From positions 92,432,405 through 92,496,404 of the forward strand of contig NW_022098076.1 of NCBI RefSeq assembly GCF_002288925.2: a stretch of DNA of 64,000 nucleotides, written 5' to 3'. The notes under the pieces were generated by a model. That model searched no databases. It worked only from the letters and a program-made list of their open reading frames with translations, and was not told where the DNA came from. Positions 45,685-58,177 of the stretch are shown piece after piece. This DNA comes from Delphinapterus leucas (Eukaryota; Chordata; Mammalia; Artiodactyla; Monodontidae). Both the position numbers and the translations under genes were made by a program. Numbering within the stretch: position 1 is the stretch's first letter; every line of letters starts with the position of its first letter.

Positions 45685-46920
45685 CAACAACAGCAGAATA
45701 CACATGTTTCTCAAGCTCACATGGAACGTTCACTGAGATAGACCACATTCTGGGTCATGAAAAACACCTTAACAAATTTAAAATAATAGAATTCATACAA
45801 TGTCTGCTCTCAGACCACAGTGGAATTAAAATAGAAATCAATAACTGGAAAATCTCCAAATTCATAGAGATTAAACAACACACTGCTAAATAACACATGA
45901 GTCAAAGAAGAAATCACAAGAGAAATTTCAAAAGATATTTAACAAGATGAAAATGAAAACACAGCTTATCAAAATTGTGGGGTGCAACAAAAGCAGTGCT
46001 TAGAGGGAAATTTATAGCATTGAATGCATATATTAGAAAAGAAGATTGAAAATCAATAATCTAAGTTTCCACCTTAGAAACTAGAAAAAGAAGAGCAAAT
46101 TGAATACAAAGTTAGCAGAAGAAATACTAAGAATGAGAGCAGAAATCAATGAAATTGAAAATAAGAAATCAATAGAAAAAAGTCAAAGAAACCAAAAGCC
46201 TCTAGCCAGGCTGAGAAAAATGAAAAGAACAAATAAGTCACTAATATTGGAAATGAAAGAGGGGACATCACTCAGATCCCATGGATATTTAACGATAATA
46301 AAAGAGTGCTATGAACAACTCTATGCCCACAAATTTGGTACCTAGATGAAATGGACCAGTTCCTTGAAAGGCCCAGTGTGCCAAAACTCACACAAGAAGA
46401 AATAAACAACCTAAATAGGCCTATAGTTATTATAAAGAAGTTGAATCAATAATTAATAATCTTGCAAAACAGAAAGCTCCAGGCCCAGATGCCTGTAATT
46501 CACTTGTAAATTCTACCAAGCATTTAAGGAAGAAATTATACCAATTCTCTACAATTTCTTTCAGAGGATAGAATCAGAGGAAGTACTTCCTAATTCATCC
46601 TATGAGGCCAGCATTATCCTAATACCAAAACCAAAGATATTACAAGAAAACTACAGGCTAATATCTCTTCTGAACATAGATGCAAAAATCCTCAACAAAA
46701 TATTCTCAAATCAAATCCAATAATGATAAAAAGAATTATACACCACGACCAAGTGGGAGTTATCCCAGGTGTGCAAGGCTGGTTCAACATTCAAGAATCA
46801 GTTAATGCAATCCATCACATCAAGACGCTAAAAAAGAAAAAACACATGATCATATCAGTAGATGCAGAAAAAGCACTTACAAAATCCAACTCCCATTCAT
46901 GACAAAAACTCTCAGTAAAC
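45685..46920 (+). pseudogene. Decayed L1 ORF2 (reverse transcriptase) fragment
   Basis: Truncated at both ends and broken by stops and frameshifts. Readable ORF2 phrases include the conserved string at 45840-45870, an 81-codon open piece at 46100-46345 and the palm-region DNA GTTCAACATTCAAGAATCAG. It is an old, non-autonomous relic with no chance of activity. Confidence 0.88.
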
Positions 46921-48250
46921 CAAGATTTCACCTCTCATTTTCCAGCCACTCAGGCAGCCAAACTCCATCCTCTGACTTCTCAGACCTGTAAGTTCTAGCT
47001 GCCCCTCCCTGAGCAGACCAGGAAGGGCCCTCCCCCTCTGAGGAACATCCCATTCACATGGATCTCATCCAGATCAGTTCCCTTCTCTCAAGGGTCAAAT
47101 CCCCTCCAGCTTTTGCTTCTCACATCACTCTCCAGTGTCCTGAAACAGTGTTTTACGTTTTATCCAGAGTTTATTATTGTTCTTTATGGGGAGATTAGTC
47201 CGGTACGAGCTCCTGCACAGTTACTAGAACTGGAATTCCCCCTGGAATCACTTTTTAAATTGCCTTTAGTCGTTGGATTGTATTTGTTTAAGGGGGAAAC
47301 CAAGCTGTGATTGGGCCATGGGGTGCTGGGACTTATGTAGGTTAAACACCTATTTATCTGTTGGGGGAGTGGCTCCATACACAGACTCCTTCACTGAAGG
47401 AGAGTCGAGACACTTCCAGAAACTGCCACTGATAACGTGCGTTTTTCTGGAGGGTAAACTGGGAATATGTACCTATGGGCCGGACAATGATACAGCCTTT
47501 GACTCAACTGCTTCCCCGCACGCAGAAAGCACCTAGGACCCAGAGGGCAGAATCGAAGAAATGATTCAGTTCTTTAGTTCATCGGCTGATTTTAGCTACA
47601 CTTCATGCTGACAGTAAAATTACTCACCCTCCTGCCCAGCCGGCTGTGATGCACACAAGGCAGCCTTGGGAAAACGCAAAGCTGACAGTGTAGGAAGGTG
47701 GAGGAGGGGCAGGAATTCAGCTCGATTTAGATACACGTCTGAGACGCCAGCTCCTTGTATCTAAGGGTTGTCTGAGCCCCAGGCTGTTGGGTTTCCTTTC
47801 CTTTTCCGGTGGTTCCTCAGCTTTCCCTGAGATTCCCTGGCTGACCTCCCTAAGGAAGAGGCTCTGGAATAGACCTTCTCCAGCACCCACCCACCCCTAA
47901 CCCTCCCAAGCTCAGAGGCTCTTTGGAGGGGTCACATTCTACTCCTGAGGAGCCTTGGGTGGCGTGACCAACAGCAGAGGCCACAGGTTGCTGTGCCCAC
48001 ATTCTCAGCCAGGGCATGTGAGCGGGTGAGGCAAGGGGGCCTCAGCCAGGATGCTCTTGGTGATGTCCAGAGGCACTCAGGCAGGTGTAAAGGAAGATCC
48101 AGACATCGGGAAAACACATCTCCCATAAAAAGTGGAGAAATAGCACTTTGTCCACCCAACTGTTGTGTCCGCCGGTCGGTTCCCTCTGAGGCTGAGAGAA
48201 GGAAGCTGTTTCAGGCCTCTCCCCTGCCTCGGGGGGCGTGCTGCAACCTT
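46921..48250. other. Intergenic, no gene seen
   Basis: Mixed composition with no recognisable exon, RNA gene or clear repeat. Confidence 0.4.
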
Positions 48251-48254
48251 CGCC

Positions 48255-48521
48255 ATTCTTTGGCTTGCATTATAGAAGCATCACCTCCATCTCTGGCTCC
48301 ATCCTCAGGAGGCCTTCTCCCCGTGATTGTGTGTCTGTGTCCAAACTTCCCCTTTGATAAGGACACCTGTCATATGGGCCCATGGCCCACGCTAACGAAC
48401 TCACCACAACCTGATGACCTCTGTAAAGACCCTCTCTCCAAATAAGGTCACATTTTGAGGCGCTGGGGCTTAGGACTTCAACATATGAATTCTCGAGGGA
48501 CACAGTTCAACTCATAACACC
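48255..48521 (-). mobile_element. MaLR-type LTR fragment, reverse
   Basis: GTGTGTCTGTGTCCAAACTTCCCCTTTGATAAGG, ACCCTCTCTCCAAATAAGGTCAC, CAACATATGAATTCTCGAGGGACACAGTTCAAC. Confidence 0.85.
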
Positions 48522-48689
48522 TTGGATGTCATAAATACTCATGAGAAGGTCAACCAACGTGCTTTTGTGTAGGTCTGTCTCTGTGAAAAGCAACTCGGGC
48601 ATTTGCCCCAGGCCTGGTCCTTTGGGGGTTCCTGAATCAAGAGGAGGCCTTTGGACTCCAGAAGACTGTACTGCGTTGAAGAGTGTCCC

Positions 48690-48903
48690 CCAAATTCGTG
48701 TCCAAGGAACATCAAGGATCACCAGTAACCACCGGAAGCCAGGAGAGTGGCGTGGAGCAGACTGTCCTCAGATCTTCCAGAAGGAGCCAACCCTACCCAC
48801 ACCTTGACTTCCAAGCCTCCAGGACTGTGAGACCACAAATTTCTGTTGTTTTAAGCCCTCCAGTCTGTGGAGGTTTGTTACATCAGCCCCAGGACACCAG
48901 TAC
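48690..48903 (+). mobile_element. MaLR-type LTR fragment, forward
   Basis: CACACCTTGACTTCCAAGCCTCC, TTTCTGTTGTTTTAAGCCCTCCAGTCTGTGG, the 3' part of an MLT1-like LTR. It is in opposite orientation to the fragment just upstream. Confidence 0.75.
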
Positions 48904-49486
48904 AGAGCTTAGCCCAACCCGTGCCCTTTGGGATGTTACTAGCCCGACACAGAACATCAGGCCAATCCTGGAGTGTTCCAGAGCACAGCCCTGCATGTCT
49001 GCACAGGTCACACTCCGTGATGCTAGCCCCCCGTTAGACCCCCACCTGGGCCCCAGGCGACAGAGGCTGTGCACAAAGTTTACCCAGCAGAGGTAATGCT
49101 GGTAACACAAATGCACACTCACTATGTCACTTGTTAGCTCCAAGTGACTAAGACAGCTTAGACTCTGGTTAAGCATTTGGCCACAACAGCAGATACCAAG
49201 AAGGCAGGCAGAGAGAAGGAAGAGGGCAGTGGAGCTGTGACAGCGTGGCACTCCAGAGAGGTGGCAGACTATGATTTGGTCCCTGGAACTGCAGAGAGCC
49301 CTGAATCACTTCAGTCCTGCTCCCATGAGATCGGCTGTGTGGCCAGCATTCCCTGCCACTGACATCTTCGTCAGTCTTAACAGCTGAAGAATTGGCAACA
49401 CAGAGTCCCTGCCCTGCTGGCTGAACGCGGGGTGGCGGGCGGGGCTGTAGGCTGAGCTGGTGCCTCAAAGCCCCGTGGGTGACAGG

Positions 49487-49700
49487 GCACCAGGCACCGG
49501 GCACCGGGCACCAGGCAGGGGTCCTCGCCTGGAGATCACCTCCCCAACCTCCAGCAGGGGTGGGGCTCCCCATGGCTGCCCAGCTCCCTCCACCTGCTCT
49601 GCGGACAGGGGAAGCCTCGGAGCAGTGGGGCTCCCACCTCTCAGCCCTGAAGCTGCAACCTCCCCCCGTTAGGGGCCAGTCTAGGGGCCAGTCTAGGGCC
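49487..49700. repeat. Short minisatellites GGCACCRGGCACC and GGGGCCAGTCTA
   Basis: (GGCACCGGGCACC)-type units at 49487-49517 and two and a half copies of GGGGCCAGTCTA at about 49672-49700, in GC-rich DNA. The long minus-strand frame across this region has no domain. Confidence 0.75.
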
Positions 49701-49789
49701 CACCTGGCCTCCGCCTGGCCCTCCCCACTGAGGAGAGAAAAGTACAGCTCGGCAAGCACAGAGAGAGGTTCAGGGCATGGCCTTGGTGT

Positions 49790-49893
49790 CTGACAGACTG
49801 GGGTTGGAGACTGCTCTGAACTTTGCTGGTTGTGTGACCTTGGCAAGTCACATGAGCTCTCCGAACCTCAGCTCCTCCATCTGTAAAAGATGA
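49790..49893 (+). mobile_element. MIR SINE
   Basis: GACTGGGGTTGGAGACTGC, TGTGACCTTGGCAAGTCAC, AACCTCAGCTCCTCCATCTGTAAAA. This is the MIR core and tail. Confidence 0.85.
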
Positions 49894-50044
49894 ATAGGTC
49901 CAGTGGGTAGGACTCTGTGCTTCCAACGCAGGGGGCAAGATTTCAAACCCTGGTCGGGGAACTAAGATCCCACATGCTGTGTGCTGCAACCATAAATGAA
50001 TGAATTAATCAATTAAAGTGCTTACTCTTTAAAAAAAAAAAAAA
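49894..50044 (+). mobile_element. tRNA-derived SINE inserted at the end of the MIR
   Basis: GGTCCAGTGGGTAGGACTC, GAACTAAGATCCCACATGC, then ATGAATTAATCAATT and poly-A (50030-50044). Confidence 0.85.
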
Positions 50045-50149
50045 GGATAAAGTTGGGCCTGAGCCACAGGAAGTTGTGAGTACTGAAATATCAGGTATGG
50101 ATAAGATCCAGCACAGAGCCTAAAAAATGCACTCAAGAGGGGATTATTT

Positions 50150-50464
50150 TTTTATATTTCTTTTTTCTTTTATAAATTTATTTTATTTATTTATTATTTT
50201 TGGCTGCGCTGGGTCTTTGTTGCTGCGCACGGGTTTTCTCTAGTTGTGGCGAGCGGGGGCTACTCTTTGTTGCGGTGCGTGGGCCTCTCATTGCGGTGGC
50301 TTCTCTTGTTGCAGAGCACGGGCTCTAGGCATGCAGGCTCAGTAGTTGTGGCACACGGGCTTAGTTGCTCCGCTACACGTGGGATCTTCCCGGCCCAGGG
50401 CTCGAACCCGTGTCCCCTGCATTGGCAGGCGGCTTCTTAACCACTGTGCCACCAGGGAAGTCCC
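50150..50464 (-). mobile_element. CHR-type SINE, long form, reverse
   Basis: Reverse complement of the long CHR form: TTTATTATTTTTGGCTGCGC, GCGAGCGGGGGCTACTC, GGCTCAGTAGTTGTGGC, ending CCACCAGGGAAGTCC. The flanks AAGAGGGGATT and GAAAGGGGATT are a probable target duplication. It is the only long CHR copy on the minus strand here. Confidence 0.93.
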
Positions 50465-51062
50465 GAAAGGGGATTTTGAAAACAGTTTTTTTGGTTCCAA
50501 GTTACCAAACCAATTCAAGCTAGCTGGAGTAAAAGGGATTTTATTAGATATCTACCGAGGTTGTTCATGAAAGCGGAGGGAAGCCAGGCCTGGAACCAGT
50601 AAGTGAAGAGCTGTCACCCCCAGGGTGTCCTCTCTGCGTCCCGCATCTCTTGTCTGCTTCTCTGCACTCGCAGCAGCCTGCGGTTCTGGAATTGACAAGG
50701 GACCGGCCCTGCCTGACTGTCAGTCTCTCCCCCTCTTCTTCCCAAAGTCCCACACAGTCACCCAGAGCCCATCAAAGGTTGAGGAAGCTGGAGGAGGTGG
50801 TTGAGGGTGGGGGACCGTGAACAAACACGGTGGAAGGAGGAAGCTCTGAGCAGAAGGGGCCCTCATGAGGAGGACGGGTCCCCTGCAGAGTGATGGCTGT
50901 CACATTAACAATTACCGTTAAACTGCCACACATGGCCTACAAACTCCAGAGCACAACGACCGATCTGCTCTCGTATTGTTTCAACTCCTCAGAGCAGGTG
51001 TGCCTAAAGTGCATCCTGATTCCAAAGAGGAAATATGCCCGAGCCTGTTCAGAAAGCCACTC

Positions 51063-51395
51063 CTATGGACTAAATATTTGTACCTGTGAAAGATTCATGT
51101 GTTGAAACCTACTCCCCAGTGTGATGGTATTGGGTGGTAGGGCCTTTGGGAAGGGACTAGGTCATGAGGGTGGAGGATTAGTGTCCTTATAAAAGAGACC
51201 CCAGAGAGAGCTCCCATCCCCTCCACCTGTGAGGACACAGTGAGAAGATGACGGTCTTTGAACCAGGAAGCGGACGCCAGCAGCCACTAAACCTGCCAGC
51301 ACCATGATCATGGACTTCCCAGCCTCCAGGACGTGAAAAATAAATGGCTGTTGTTTATAAGTCACCCAGTCGGTGGTGTTCTTACAGCCCGAATG
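51063..51395 (+). mobile_element. MaLR-type (MST/MLT1-like) LTR, forward
   Basis: ATGGACTAAATATTTGTACC, GTGATGGTATTGGGTGGTAGGGCC, TAGTGTCCTTATAAAAGAGACC, GACTTCCCAGCCTCCAGGACG, GTCACCCAGTCGGTGGTG. Confidence 0.9.
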
Positions 51396-52335
51396 GATGG
51401 AGACAGCCACAGAAAGCTCCAGTGAGGCAGCAGCTCAGTGGATGAACCTCTCTGTTGCAAAGTCGCAACTGGAAGAGCCCTTGGCCTCGGTCTTGTCAGA
51501 CTGTACTCTGTTATCCGCACAGTGGGCTCTGTGAATTCTAGGCCTGTGATGTGTTTCCAGGGCAAGGATCCGAGGTCAGATGGGTTTGGAATGACTATTC
51601 CTTGCAATCCCTTCTCGGAAACTCAATGCCCATCTGTACACAGAAGACCCGGAGAAGCCCCTGTATTGCAAGCTGTTCAACTTTGTTTAAACCAGCATTT
51701 CCCACATTTACTGGAGCCCAAACACATTTTTCATGGAGCACCTATTATCATGCCCCGGAATTAGTGGTCCAGGAAACACGTGGAGGAAAACTCGCCCAGC
51801 CCGACACCAGCCCCTCCTCGGTGGGGAGAGGAGTCCTTTGGAGGCTCTCCATGCTGGCCGAGGCGTCCCTGTCCCCCCCTGGGGCCTGATGCTGAGGAGG
51901 TCCTTCCTTCCTTCCACTGCATCCGCGCCTGTTCCTCGGCCCCCTAGCCCCGGACAGTCCGCTCTGCTCAGCTTCTTCCCATCACGAAGTTCTCCCAGTT
52001 GACTTTTGGACGCTTTGCCTGTGTCCCACGCAAGTTTACTTCCTGAACTAGACCAAACTCCCAAGAGCAGTCCGACCAACACAGGATGAAGTGGACACAT
52101 CTCTTCTCTTACACAGTAGATCTCAAAACTTATCCTTCATTCAGTGCTTATCAAAAACCTTCCCGAGTCCCCAGAACTGTGTCAGAAACCTATAGGGTCA
52201 CCGAGAAGTACCCTCGGGGAGCTTCCTGTGTACTGAGGAGGCCAAAGAAAACTTCATAGAGTACAACAACAATATAAAAAGTAAATTATTCATGTCAGCA
52301 GTACAATACATGTTGCAATAAGAATAGACAGGTAT

Positions 52336-52654
52336 TCCTGTCCTGCCCCTAGGTCCTTGAGGACATGGGGAGGGGGAAGGGTAAGCTGGGACGAAGTGAG
52401 AGAGTGGCATGGGCATATAGACACTACCAAATGAAAAATAGATAGCTAGTGGGAAGCAGCCACATAGCGCAGGGAGATCAGCTCGGTGCTCTGTGACCAC
52501 CTAGAGGGGTGGGATAGGGAGGGTGGGAGGGAGATGCGAGAGGGAGGAGATATGGGGATATATGTATGCATATAGCTGATTCACTTTGTTATACAGCAGA
52601 AACTAACACACCATTGCAAAGTAATTATACTCTAATAAAGATTAAAAAAAAAAA
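52336..52654 (+). mobile_element. Young L1 3' end with 15-bp target duplication
   Basis: Consists only of the last 320 bases of an L1: GTGGGAAGCAGCCACATAGC, CAGGGAGATCAGCTCGGTGC, TTTGTTATACAGCAGAAAC, CTAATAAAGATTAAAA and poly-A. AAGAATAGACAGGTA before and AAGAATAGACGGGTA after the element are the target duplication, with one change. Confidence 0.9.
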
Positions 52655-53278
52655 AAAGAATAGACGGGTAAGGCCCCCAAGAGTATAAAAGATAATCAGA
52701 ATCTTCAAAAGCACGCAGTGCCCACCTCCCCCACCCCATCCCCCCAAGAAAAGTGCAGCAGATACATTGGAACAGATGCCAACACGGAAAGTCAGGCAGG
52801 GGAAGGCAGATGTCTGATCTGACTCCGTTTCTCTTTCTTGCTCTCCAGGTTTGCTGTGAAGGACGCTTCTCCCTAAATACTGCAGCCTGAGGACACGGTT
52901 AGTTTCCCCAGAACATGGCAGAGTGTGGAAGACACCTTCCCAGGAGGCAGGACGGGGAGCAGCGGCTGCGGTGAGCCTCCACAGCAGACGAGTCTTTCCA
53001 CCAGGAATGGTAGCTGTGGAAACCCTGATAACACAGGAAACACTGTGATGGAGAGTGAGGAAGGGGGTCTCTCAAGGACACCGGTAAAGGCTCTGCTCAC
53101 CCTGGGCTCCACCAAAGGATGGAGGGTTCCCGCTTGCCTTGTTCCCAGGAGACATTCGATAAATACTTATCCAATTGGTGAGTGATGGAGTGAATGGTGG
53201 GTAAGCGAAAACCACAAAAACACAAAAGTCAGGCTTCCCACCTGAAGCAAGGCCAAGCACAGAATTAAAGGGCCATGT

Positions 53279-53307
53279 GAATGAATGAATAAATGAATGA
53301 ATGAATG
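53279..53307. repeat. GAAT tetranucleotide repeat
   Basis: (GAAT/AAAT)n, about seven units. Confidence 0.85.
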
Positions 53308-53467
53308 CCCCATTTCCTTTAGGAAATGAAATAATTTGAATATGGAATACATTTTGATAATTTGAAATAATTTGAATGGATGGTTTCCCCCCCAGCCAGT
53401 CTACCCAGAAAGACAGACGCAAGTCCTTGCTCAAGACTGGGAAGCGGGAAGTTGATGATGTACCTTA

Positions 53468-53526
53468 CACACTCACACACACACACACACTCACACACAT
53501 AGACACACACACACACTCATACTCAC
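53468..53526. repeat. CA microsatellite
   Basis: (CA)n with TCAC and TAGAC interruptions. Confidence 0.9.
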
Positions 53527-53929
53527 ACAAGCAGACCTGTGGACACGTGGTCCTGCTGGTCTCTTTGTTCTCTCTCGGCTTTGCACGGCCACATCTTTGT
53601 GCCCTTATCTGGGCCTGTTCTGGAGCCCTTCCCCCCTTCAGCGATTGGCCCCGACCCAATCCTCAGCCCAGTCCCTGCCTCCTCCGGCCCTGCCCCTCCT
53701 CCCCATGGCCAGAGGCCTTCCTTCTGGGGAGCTGGCTTCTCATCTCTGTCCCATCAGGGCAGCCAGCGACTTTGGTCAGCAGCTAAGGTCTGGTGCTGAG
53801 TAAGGATCCTGAGTCCCCTTCTCAGAGTAACAAGACAGCGGTCCCTGGAGAGAGACAGAGATGGCTGCAGGGCAGAAAAAAGAATTCTCCCTTTGCCCTT
53901 CTGAGTTCTTGGCTGAGGTCCCTAAAATA

Positions 53930-54500
53930 AAACAGTAACAAGAGAAAAACAAATAGAAGTTTATTAACACGTTTACCTCATGTATGCGTGGGAGATCCCC
54001 AGGGAAAAAATGAGTAACTCTTCAGGGGGCCTCAGCCACCAGCTTAAATACCATCTTCAGCTAATGACACAAGAGGAAAGGTGGGAGGTTCATACGGGAG
54101 ATGAGCAGGTAAACAGGGTGAGGTTATTATGCAGCTCTAAGCTGTGTCTTCGCCATTGATACGCGTTTCTTGTGATTTAGAGTCATCCTCTCTTCCTGGT
54201 ACAGGGAAGGAGGCCCCCTTATACATGGAGATACCCTTTACACGTGTGGATTTCACTTACAAAAGGGCAACTTCTACCCTGTTTGCTGGGCTTTCCCTGG
54301 GTCTGCTGTTTCTCAAAATGATCAGCTCGGAAGAAGCCTCAAGCCAAAAAGGCATATTTGGAGAGAGTGCATCCTGCTACCCTTCGAGGTTTCACACTAA
54401 ATTTTCCCCTTCAGGCAGTGAAACCATGGCCCGCGAGGCCCGTATAAAATCAAGGATGCAGCTCACAGCCTCCCTGCCTGGGCTTTCCATGGATACAGCT
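53930..54500 (-). mobile_element. Possible old retroviral LTR, reverse
   Basis: CCCTAAAATAAAACAGTAACAAGAG, GTTTATTAACACGTTTACC, GGCTTAAATACCATCTTCAGC resemble an ERV1-type LTR seen in many mammals. Ends and family are not clear by eye. Confidence 0.3.
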
Positions 54501-55007
54501 TCTTCCTGTGGGAATAAGTCCTATCCATCCACAAAGCAAATGCTCCTTCCTGATTTTCCCAGCGACGTGCTCTGTTGGAGCAAAGCGGTTTTATCCCTCC
54601 TTTTGCCACCTTGAAACCCACTGGAGACAGGAACGGGGTCTCGTTCATCCTCCTGTTCCTCAGGCCTCTCTCTGCTGCACACAGTAGGTGCCCTGATGTA
54701 CATTTCCAGCGTGCTGGACTCTGCCAGGCACTTTGCAGGGCTGTGATTTCTTTTAATCATCCCAGAGATGCTAACTTGCATTGCGATTAGATTTTGCTGT
54801 GAGAAAAAAAAAAAAAATTTCCTAAGAAGAAAACCATATAACCTTTGCTCTGCTTGAGGCAAAGCTAAATTTTACAGACTGCTTGTAGCAAATTTTATAA
54901 ACTGTTCTTTGTCTGGGTTACAAAGATATAAAGAACTTAACTTGAGCACAGACTGCAAATGAGTAAGTGGTAAACTATTTTTCTCTTCTGTTCCTAAAAT
55001 AGCCCGG

Positions 55008-55440
55008 GTGCCGGCACAGAGAGCTTCATCTTGGCCCAGAACCCTTGAGCGCTGTTATGGCGGAGAGTAAAACAAGGTAAAGCTCGGGACCCTCCGGAGT
55101 GTTTTCAGTTGTTCGGCGTTATCCTCGTGTAGAGAAATTTCCAGTGAATTCCTCACAAGAAAGTCTTCAGAGCGCCATTCAGTATAACCAAAACTTGGTG
55201 AAATGTCTGTCCGATTTAAAAATTGGCAAATCCAGCATACAGTGTACTCTTAAAAGCTACTGCCAAAAATATGGCGAGCATCTTCCTATAATAATGAAAA
55301 AGATCTGAAACATCTGTGCTCAATTTCCGCTTTGGAGGACTGGAGTGGAGTAGTTGATAAGGTTGCTGTTTTGCTCATAAATACAGCGATTCCTCAAGGG
55401 GAAAAGCTACATTCACTAACTGGTCCACGTAAGTAGTGGA
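55008..55440 (+). pseudogene. Unidentified processed pseudogene
   Basis: A 5'-UTR-like stretch leads to ATGGCGGAGAGT (55057). After seven codons a TAA interrupts the frame, which then stays open for about 75 codons (FSVVRRYPRVEKF, SAIQYNQNLVKC, LKSYCQKYGEHLPIIMKK) to a TGA at about 55306. The following frame then gives HLCSISALEDWSGVV and LLINTAIPQGEKL. The sequence reads like a real, charged, helix-rich cytoplasmic protein with no introns, broken by at least one stop and one frameshift. I do not recognise the parent gene. Confidence 0.6.
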
Positions 55441-55499
55441 GAAACTCGGTGACTTCCTACTCAAGACGCCTCACCAATAAATAAGCTACAAGGATATAT

Positions 55500-55640
55500 T
55501 ATACAGCATGGAGTATGTAGCCAATACGTTATAATAACTTTAAATGGAGTATAATCTATAAAAATATTGAATCACTATGTTGTACACCTGAAACTAATAT
55601 AATATTGTAAATCAACTATACTTCAATTAAAAAATAAGTA
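55500..55640 (+). mobile_element. L1 3' terminus
   Basis: ATAACTTTAAATGGAGTATAATC, TGTTGTACACCTGAAACTAATATAATATTG, CAACTATACTTCAATTAAAAA: the last 140 bases of an L1, directly behind the pseudogene. It might belong to the same insertion event. Confidence 0.85.
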
Positions 55641-56335
55641 GGCTTGGCTTCAAAGCAGAAGAAAAAAAGGCCTCACCAAATGTACAGATGTATACAAACT
55701 GTCAAACCCTGCACAGGTACCAGCCCACAACTATGATCATCTGTGTGGTACCGAACAGAAAACAGGGCAGATCAAACACAGCCTGGAATATTCCATGGCT
55801 CTGCCCTCCAGGTTACAGATGCTCAGTGACCACGAGAACAGAAAAGCTCACAGGTAGAAAGGACCAGGGGAAATGGGATGGATTGGCAGGAGAGGAAAAA
55901 AAGGAGTGAGCCTCATGATTCCTTTCACACATGCCACAATGAGACGAACTGGACTGTGAGAAAATCACCTTTTTGTTTCCATGTCCTGACGTTACCTGTG
56001 GGCCTTCTGCTGGAAAACAGCACGCCAGCGGGTATCTGAGACCCCACAACAAGTAATAGGAGAGAAATGGATGGAACCTCCCCAACCTCTTAAACCCTCC
56101 CAGGAGACAGGTGTCAAATAGGCTGACACCAAATATCCCTTCACAGCGCCTCTTTTTATCCAGCATCTCCACATCCTGGAGGAAGTGATGTGTAGTCAGT
56201 GATGGGTAGTCAGCGATGTGTTAGGTTATGGTCTTTCCAAAAGCCATTACGTTAAAACCATGAGTTTAATACGATGCCTAAAGGACAGATGCTCTCTTCT
56301 GTTGCCTGCTTATGTTTTCATTGGTTTGGTTGTTT
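55641..56335. other. Intergenic, no gene seen
   Basis: Ordinary composition. It contains a short tandem (AGTCAGTGATGGGTAGTCAGCGATG) at about 56190-56218. Confidence 0.4.
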
Positions 56336-56339
56336 TCCC

Positions 56340-57275
56340 ACCATCATTTCTTTAAATACTCTTTTTTTTAATTGTATAATCAACACATAATAAGATGCAC
56401 AAATTTTAAGTGTGCATGCTCTTGGACATGCATGTAGACATGCATGCAAAAATTCTACGAGTTGTGACAAATGTTTACATGCACATATGTAAGGTGACCA
56501 ACTGGTTCCAGTTTTCCTGGGACTATCCCGTTTGAAATCTGAAAGTCCCACGTCTCAGGAAGCCCCTTATCCCCAGATAAAACTGGACAGTTCGTCTCTC
56601 TGTGCAGCAAACACCTCACTGAAGATATAGAATATTTCCATCACCCCAAAAAGTTTCCTTGTGCCCCTTTGTAGTCAATCCACTCACCCTGCCAAGGCAA
56701 CCACTATTCTAATTTCTATCGCCATAGCTTAGTGTTGCCTGTTCCAGAATTTCATGTAAAGAGAACCATTCAATATGTACTTTTTCTGTGTCTGGCTTCT
56801 TTCACTCAACATCATGCTTTGGAGCTACATCCACATTGTTGACTGTATTCGGGGTTTGTTAGTTTATATTGCTGAGCAGTAGTGCATCTGTAACTATAAT
56901 TTGCTTATCTGTTCACCTGTTGATGGACATTGGGTTGTTTTCAGCTTTGGGCTATTACGAACATTCTTGTGCATGTCTTTTTGTGGACCTGCTTTCATGT
57001 CTCTTGGGTAAATACCAATGACTTGAATGACCGGGTTACAGGGTAAGTTATGTTTCTGAGAAACTTCCAAACAGCATTCCAGAGCAGCGATACAATTTCA
57101 TGCTCCCACCGGCAACGAGTGAGAGTCCCAGCTGCTTGACATCCTCACCCACATGTGGTCTTGTCAGTCTTTCCAATGGTAGAATTCCAGCGGATGTGAA
57201 GTGGTCTCTCACTGTGGTTTCATTTTGCACGATAAGCATGTTCAATACTTTTTGGTCATTTGTATATCCTCTTTT
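56340..57275 (-). mobile_element. Ancient L1 3' region, reverse, outer part of a nested stack (left piece)
   Basis: TTAATTGTATAATCAACACATAATAAG, CTGGCTTCTTTCACTCAACATCATGC, CTGTTGATGGACATTGGGTTG. It is continued at 58054 after the younger insertion. Confidence 0.85.
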
Positions 57276-58053
57276 GTTTTTTTAAACAAAAATGTTTTTA
57301 TTGAAGTGTAGTTAATTTACAGTGTTGTGTTAGTTTCAGGCATAGAGCAAAGTAATTCAGTTATACATATACATATACATATATATATTCTTCTTCCAAT
57401 TCTTTTCCATTATAGGTTATTACAAGGTACTGAATATAGTTCCCTGTGCCATACAGTAGGTCCTTGTTTATTTATTTTATATATAGTAGTGTGTATCTAT
57501 TAATCCCAAACTCCTAATTTATTCCTCTACTTCCCTTTCCCTTTCAGGAACCATAAATTTGTTTTCTATGTTTGTGAGTCTGTTTCTGTGTCATAAGTAA
57601 GTTCATTTGTATCATTTTTTAAGATTCCACATATAAGTGGTATCATATGGTATTTGTATTTCTCTGACTTACTTCACTTTGTATGATAATCTCTAGATCC
57701 ATCCAAGTTGCTGCAAATGGTATTATTTCATTCCTTTTTATGGCTGAATAATATTCCATGGTATATATATACCACATCTTCTTTATCCATTCATCTGTCG
57801 ATAGACATTTAGGGTTGCTTCCATGTCTTGGCTGTTGTAAATAGTGATGCTATGAACACTGGGGTGCGTGTATCTTTTCAAATTAGAGTTTTCATCTTTT
57901 CTGGAATATATGCCCAGGAGTGAGATTGCTGGATCATATGGTAACTCTATTTTTAATTTTTTAAAGGAACATCCATACTGCTCTCCACAGTGGCTGCATG
58001 AATTTACATTCCCATGAACAGTGTAAGAGGGTTCCCTTTTCTCCACACTCTCT
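57276..58053 (-). mobile_element. Younger L1 3' end inserted into the older L1
   Basis: Begins with poly-T (GTTTTTTTAAAC), then ATTGAAGTGTAGTTAATTTACAGTG, CATACAGTAGGTCCTTG, ATTCCATGGTATATATATACCAC, and ends TTTTCTCCACACTCTC, which is 5'-truncated. TGTATATCCTCTTTT on the left and TGTGTATCTTCTTAT on the right are a probable worn target duplication. Confidence 0.9.
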
Positions 58054-58177
58054 GTGTATCTTCTTATATAAAGTGTCTGTTTAAGTATTCAAATCTCTTG
58101 CCTGTTATTTAAATAACTTATTTATCTTTTTCCTATTGATTTGTAGGAAGTCTTTCTACATTCTGGATAGAAGTGCT

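Noticed and set aside
49169..49846. 225-codon minus-strand frame
   Set aside because: It runs through minisatellites and a MIR; composition is repeat- and GC-driven.
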